9,560 nucleotides of DNA, from positions 1-9,560 of the forward strand of contig JAEWQJ010000018.1 in the NCBI GenBank assembly GCA_023399215.1, read 5' to 3'. The notes under the pieces are model-generated. The model was not told where the DNA came from, did no database searches, and was given only the letters and a program-made list of their open reading frames with translations. This document shows, in pieces, positions 5,994 through 9,560 of this stretch (its first letter is position 1; each line of letters begins with the position of its first letter). The stretch comes from Methanobacteriota archaeon (GTDB lineage Archaea; Halobacteriota; Methanosarcinia; Methanosarcinales; Methanosarcinaceae). A program made the position numbers and the translations under genes.

Positions 5994-6889
5994 TCATATA
6001 TCTCTTCTGAGAAATGCCACATACGAAGCTATAAACATCAGTACAGGTATGCTTGTTAATATTACCACATTTGACCTGTAATCTACAAACCAGTTACCAA
6101 TCCCTACTCGAGTGTCAAAAATTCCATGAGTATCTTTACCTGAAGAAATTCCAAAGCTTCCATAACTTAAACGGACTCCGGTTATAGCTTCAGCATAATA
6201 ACTTGCGGGAGAAAGTTTTTGTAAGTCTTCGCTCATGCTCATAGCTTCTTCATTGTGTCCAAGGTCGACTATCAATTCTCCAGTAACAATAGATGAGACA
6301 GTGGTAACTATAGCTCCAAAGATTAAAATCAAGTTTAGCCAAACTACAAGCCCGGAAATAAAAGAACTTCCCGAACTCTTTGAAACAATTGAAACCAATA
6401 CACTGAAGGCAAAAAAACTTGAAATGTATATAAAAGTAAGTAATGAAAAGATGAGGATACGGTTTAGCTCAGAAAAACCAACATCTATACCTGTTAATAA
6501 AAGAAGAGTACCTATTGAAGCAGTGACCGCAATAAAAACTACTAAAATAAGAGCTCCAAGGCTTCCTATGATTTTTCCACTTATGACATTGTCCCGGAAA
6601 ACAGGATGTGTCAGCAGTGTGTTCATTGACTTTGAATTTTTTTCCTTGACAACTGAGTCAAAGCCAAGAGCAAGGCTGAGAACGGGAATAAAAAGTGTAA
6701 TTACTTGGGCAATGTCAATGAAACCAAAACCACTATTAAATAGCTCACATCCGTTTTTCCCGAAATAACGCTCATAGAAAGAACAACCAAGGTGAAGATC
6801 CCAAGAAGTATTCTGAAACCAGGGCTGTACAGGTGATCTGCAAATTCTTTCTGAGCAATGACCCCGATATTTCTCAAGTCTGCCTTCAT
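5994..6889 (-). pseudogene. ABC-2 permease of the decayed cassette, disrupted by a -1 frameshift
   Basis: ATG 6889 starts MKADLRNIGVIAQKEFADHL and runs through the first membrane segment. The original frame ends at a TAA near 6701. The rest of the permease continues in the -1 frame: FGFIDIAQVITLFIPVLSLA, KEKNSKSMNTLLTHPVFRDN, a late IFDTRVGIGNW and the final helix ending FLRRDI at 5994. Re-reading GGGAAAA (6761-6755) one base back, or restoring one A in the A5 run, gives about 298 residues, the size of the intact permeases (284 and 294). So it is either a recent pseudogene, a homopolymer sequencing error, or a programmed frameshift. Its start overlaps the propeller stop as ATGA (6889-6886), with AGGAGG at 6903-6898, 8 nt upstream, which implies translational coupling. 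Confidence 0.75.
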
Positions 6890-8651
6890 AACGAAATCCT
6901 CCTGCGAATGAAAAAAAGAAGGAGCAGGACTGCAGTAATCCCCCTAAACCCCGGAATCTGGGACTCAGACTCTGAAGCTGCCTCTTTTCCTGAATAAGAG
7001 GATGGCTCTGAACCTACAAGTGTTACTGAAGAGGTAGAGGAGTTCTCTTCCACGATAAGAACTCTGCTTGTGGGTCTGTATCCTGTTTTGCTGGCATTTA
7101 TCATATGTCTGCCTGCAGCAGGACAGCTGTAGTTCAGAAAGCCTGAGCTGTTGGTAAAACCAATTTCTTTATCATCAAGGATCAGCAGGGCATCTGCAAT
7201 AGGTTCCGACATGCATCGAACTCTTAGCTGGCAGTTTTCTTCTTCTACAGGTGTCAGGAAATCAATTGAGAGAGGGTCTTTGTATCCTTTGAGTTTTATT
7301 ATGAATAACCCTGTGAACTCATCTTGAGATACAAGCAGTCTGCTGCCGTCCGGACTCCAGCCTTCTAGAAACCTATCGCCTTCAGCAAGCTTTATTTTCG
7401 TTGATCCATCCGGACTTGCAGCAAAAACAGAATTTGATGAAACAAAACTGATAAAGTCTCCTGAAGGATGCCATTCGTAATCGGTTATTGTGGATGAAAT
7501 AAGACTTTTTTCGCTTCCGTCAGGTTTTATTGTATAAAGGTTATCGTCCTGTGTAAAAGCTATTTTTTCTCCTTTCGGGCTCCAGCTAGGTTTGAATATA
7601 ATATACCCTGGAAACTCTTGAAGCACTTTTACATTTTTTCCTGTTGAGTCTGCCATAAATATAGTGACTCCGTTAGCGTTTACAATACTAAAAATCAGAC
7701 TTTTTCCATCTGGGCTAAAACTAAAACCATCTTCATTTCTGGAAAAATATTCTGTTGAAAGTTGAACTTTATCCGTCCCATCGCTCTTAATTGAGTAGAG
7801 ACTGAAGTTTTCATCAACATAGAATACTCTGCTGTCATCAGGACTCCAGGCAATCACAATTCCGTCAACTAGTCTCTTATTCTCGGTCCCATTTTCGTTT
7901 ATAATCCAGAGACCAATTTCTTCGTCTTCGGTCTGGCCAGTGCTATATGCTATTTTTTTTCCATCATTGCTCCAAAGTGCAGTCATTACATCAGAAGCGT
8001 CTGTAAGTTGCTGGGTCACATAGCCATTCGGGTCAAGTAAATATAATTGGCCTTTTAGAGGTTTCTGATGCATCAGGACAAGGGACTTTGTTCCTTGAGG
8101 ATTCCACACAGAACATTTTCCCTTATTTCATCAACTGTTGTATAATTACACTTACCTGCGGTCTTGATCAATGTTTTATCCAGATCGGCAATTACATAAA
8201 AGTCTCTTATCGTGAAAATATTTGAAAAAATTACAATCCGATTTCCGTCTGAACTCCAGGATGTTTCCTGTGTATAAGGCGTTTCCATAGTTCGTAGGCT
8301 AAGAGATTTTTCTTTCGTATTGTTCGGTGTTGATGCAAGTTCTTGAATTCCACTTTCATCTGCGTTCAGCACATAAATAGCATGAAGAGTAGCTTCGTTT
8401 AGAGAGTTGATAGATGCTCCTACCACCAATCTGCTGCTATCCGGACTCCATGATCCGCTAATTATAGGTTGTTCTTTGAGATTGGTTCCTGATGATGTCA
8501 CAAAGTTGTCGAAGTAAGGGTCTACTAATTGTGATATGGATGTGGTCTCTTCAACGCTCACACTGAAATTTTCGGATGATGCTGCAAAGCCTGTAGATAT
8601 GCTCAAAATTAGAAAGATTAAGAGTAAGCTTGTTTTCAGTATTTCTGGCAT
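6886..8651 (-). pseudogene. Secreted PD40 beta-propeller with PGF-CTERM-like anchor, broken by a frameshift
   Basis: ATG 8651, 5 nt after AGGG (8660-8657), begins with a signal peptide (MPEILKTSLLLIFLILSIST, then GFAA). About nine blade motifs follow (for example GSWSPDSSRLV, TSWSSDGNRIV, ALWSNDGKKIA, IAWSPDDSRVF, PSWSPKGEKIA, EGWSPDGSRLL). The first frame ends after ENVLCGILKEQSPLS (TGA near 8073). The second frame takes over at WNPQGTKSLVL. Removing one TG from TGTGTG (8110-8105) gives ENVLWNPQGTK, a proper blade motif, and about 587 residues. After the propeller comes a PEGA or carboxypeptidase-regulatory-like domain (ADALLILDDKEIGF ... GRHMINASKTGYRP). A Ser/Glu linker leads to the C-terminus QIPGFRGITAVLLLLFFIRR, a tripartite PGF-CTERM-like archaeosortase signal. 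It is the counterpart of the + strand propeller, but with the extra domain. Surface display is inferred. Confidence 0.8.
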
Positions 8652-8740
8652 ATAATCCCTTGCAAATGTAAATTTTGTTCATATTTCACCTATCTCTAAC
8701 TGTTAGGAAAAAAAGAAGAATTATAACATTCTTAGTAAAT
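8652..8740 (-). promoter_or_regulatory. Leader region of the decayed cassette with possible TATA box
   Basis: A TTATAA box at 8726-8721 lies about 70 nt before ATG 8651 on the minus strand, with only a weak purine-rich BRE-like context. It would give a leader of about 45 nt containing AGGG at 8660-8657. The box is a common motif in A+T-rich DNA, so confidence is low. Confidence 0.25.
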
Positions 8741-8816
8741 CTTGCATCTAGTTAGAGGCTCAATCCAAAAGATCTTGTATTTGGCAATATTGAATAAATC
8801 GTCTCCTTTAGAGCGA

Positions 8817-8862
8817 ATTTGAATTCCATAATTACTTCTAATACATTTTATTAAACAGTATG
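8817..8862. repeat. Diverged repeat, partial copy C
   Basis: AATTTGAATTCCATAATTAC followed by TTCTAATACATTTTATTAAACAG resembles the central part of copies A (TTTGAACCCATAAATTACTA at 5505) and B (TTTGAACTCCATAATTTAAT at 9236). The left inverted-repeat arm and the right-hand blocks of A and B are missing. Homology is judged by eye. Confidence 0.35.
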
Positions 8863-9164
8863 CTATTTTTTATAGAATTATGGCTGTTATAAAATGTGTT
8901 ATCTGGTCACTGTATAAATCTTCAGCTCCTTCTCCATAAAACTTCACCAGTTTCCAATCAAGGAACTTTTTGTGTACTCTCTAAAATAGTCATAACTTCT
9001 CATGGAACATTAATTGTAGACACAGTATAGCGACTCTCTCTAGAAGCCATAGCGGTCTCAATATTTACCATCAGAAACGTAACAAGAGTACACCGATAAG
9101 TGTTCTCTTGTTGTCACTTTTTTTCACCCCGAGATTTAACTCCAGAGGCAGGATTAAGTAAACC
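8838..9164 (-). other. Possible relic reading frame interrupted only by TGA codons
   Basis: Between a TAA at 9167-9165 and a TAG at 8840-8838 one minus-strand frame runs for 109 codons. It has five internal TGA (codon starts 9116, 9002, 8960, 8924, 8909) and no TAA or TAG. Its sense segments read protein-like: NPASGVKSRGEKK, MVNIETAMASRESRYTVSTI, EVMTILESTQKVP, LETGEVLWRRS. CGA or TGG codons changed to TGA would explain it. A different frame of the same strand also has a plausible stretch (KKFLDWKLVKFYGEGAEDLY), so which frame was coding, if any, is unclear. I do not recognise the product. Confidence 0.25.
9081..9124 (+). terminator. Strong hairpin plus T7, intrinsic-terminator-like
   Basis: AACAAGAG (9081-9088) pairs with CTCTTGTT (9105-9112). 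After one T-T mismatch ACAC (9090-9093) pairs with GTGT (9100-9103) around a 6-nt loop. TTTTTTT follows at 9118-9124. The T-run lies only on the + strand side, so it would end a + strand transcript, yet no + strand gene is visible between 3228 and 9080. It may end an unannotated small RNA or be left over from a lost gene. Confidence 0.5.
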
Positions 9165-9200
9165 TTAAATCTTTTTAAAGTTAACTTAATTAAGCCGCTG

Positions 9201-9390
9201 GACATTTGGAGTTCAAATTGGTTTTTTGGAGATATTTGAACTCCATAATTTAATACTAACGTATTCTACATAAGATACAAAGTTTTTAGCAAAATCATCA
9301 AACAGTCAAATCAAATGTGTAATCTCTGATTTCATTTTTCAATAATAATATTTAATATGACAAATCATTTGGTACTTTGGATATAAGTCA
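9201..9390. repeat. Diverged repeat, copy B (with perfect inverted repeat 9207-9245)
   Basis: This aligns with 5470-5655, sharing TGATTTCATTTTTC (9327-9340), TATTTAATATGA (9349-9360) and AAAGTTTTTA. Its left end carries a perfect 12-bp inverted repeat, TGGAGTTCAAAT (9207-9218) and ATTTGAACTCCA (9234-9245), with a 15-nt spacer. The minus strand at the right end reads DLYPKYQ before a stop, matching the FYPKYQ end of the winged-helix relic at 5620. Copy B is therefore also the tail of a vanished regulator gene. Confidence 0.6.
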
Positions 9391-9487
9391 TCCTCTGTGT
9401 AAATTTTGAGCTTTTTCGGTTTTTTAAACTCCTCTTGACTTTTAAACATGTCAGATGTATTTACTCTATAGATGTATCTACTCTATA

Positions 9488-9559
9488 TTATATTCCTTCA
9501 ATAATTTTGAGGAACAGTTTTTGTAAATTCATTTCCTCTTCTTCGAACATGGATACCGT
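9488..9559 (-). CDS. Possible C-terminal end of a gene entering from the right edge
   Basis: From the right edge the minus strand is open for 23 codons in one frame (TVSMFEEEEMNLQKLFLKII, then EGI) and stops at TAA 9490-9488. The charged and hydrophobic spacing looks like a helical C-terminus, but the stretch is too short to prove coding. Other frames stop sooner. The region to its left (9391-9487) shows nothing recognisable apart from scraps around the DLYPKYQ tail. Confidence 0.2.
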   Translation of the reverse strand, partial: TVSMFEEEEMNLQKLFLKIIEGI

Positions 9560-9560
9560 G

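Noticed and set aside
6235..6768. A 177-codon open frame on the + strand
   Set aside because: It is antisense to the permease pseudogene, whose motifs on the minus strand match two intact paralogues. Its composition reflects the complement of membrane-protein codons.
8868..8894. Inverted repeat TTTTATA / TATAAAA
   Set aside because: It is only 7 bp of pure A+T with a 13-nt loop, expected by chance in this composition.
1..9560. CRISPR array, rRNA, complete transposase or defence system
   Set aside because: No regularly spaced identical repeats, no rRNA-like blocks, and no transposase, nuclease or toxin motifs were seen in any frame I read.

Overview
The window looks like chromosomal accessory DNA of a methanogenic archaeon, most likely a Methanosarcina. 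It is A+T-rich. It carries Methanosarcina-style surface beta-propellers with archaeosortase-like C-termini, ABC-2 permeases, a membrane-anchored double winged-helix regulator and a small secreted beta-sandwich protein. Putative promoters are TATA/BRE-like. The genus assignment comes from recalled family resemblance, not from a search.

Layout. Positions 1-3227 (+ strand) hold a tight three-gene unit: the 3' part of a secreted PD40/TolB-like beta-propeller gene, then two ABC-2 permeases with 4- and 12-nt gaps. A stem-loop with a T-rich tail follows. Positions 3319-3704 contain no gene I can recognise. Minus-strand genes follow: a membrane-anchored regulator (3705-4445), which overlaps the end of a broken small secreted protein (4429-4929) that has its own TATA/BRE-like promoter. 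From 5041 to about 5880 lies a field of relics: a hairpin terminator, the 3' end of a lost surface protein, a long inverted repeat, a diverged repeat and a frameshifted winged-helix regulator. Positions 5879-8651 (minus strand) hold a second copy of the propeller-permease-permease cassette, facing the first. Here every gene is damaged: the propeller by an apparent 2-nt TG expansion, the first permease by a -1 frameshift in a GGGAAAA context, and the second permease cut to its first ~18 codons. Positions 8652-9560 are non-genic or relic sequence with two further copies of the diverged repeat, a strong hairpin plus T7, and remnants of minus-strand reading frames.

How it works together (inference). 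In the intact unit the propeller is probably displayed outside the cell and works with a membrane transporter built from two different permease subunits. No ATPase is encoded here; it would have to lie upstream of base 1 or elsewhere. The propeller-permease architecture appears twice in opposite orientation, once intact and once decaying. The main biological story is therefore duplication and decay of a poorly characterised surface transport system, with membrane-bound regulators scattered between the copies.
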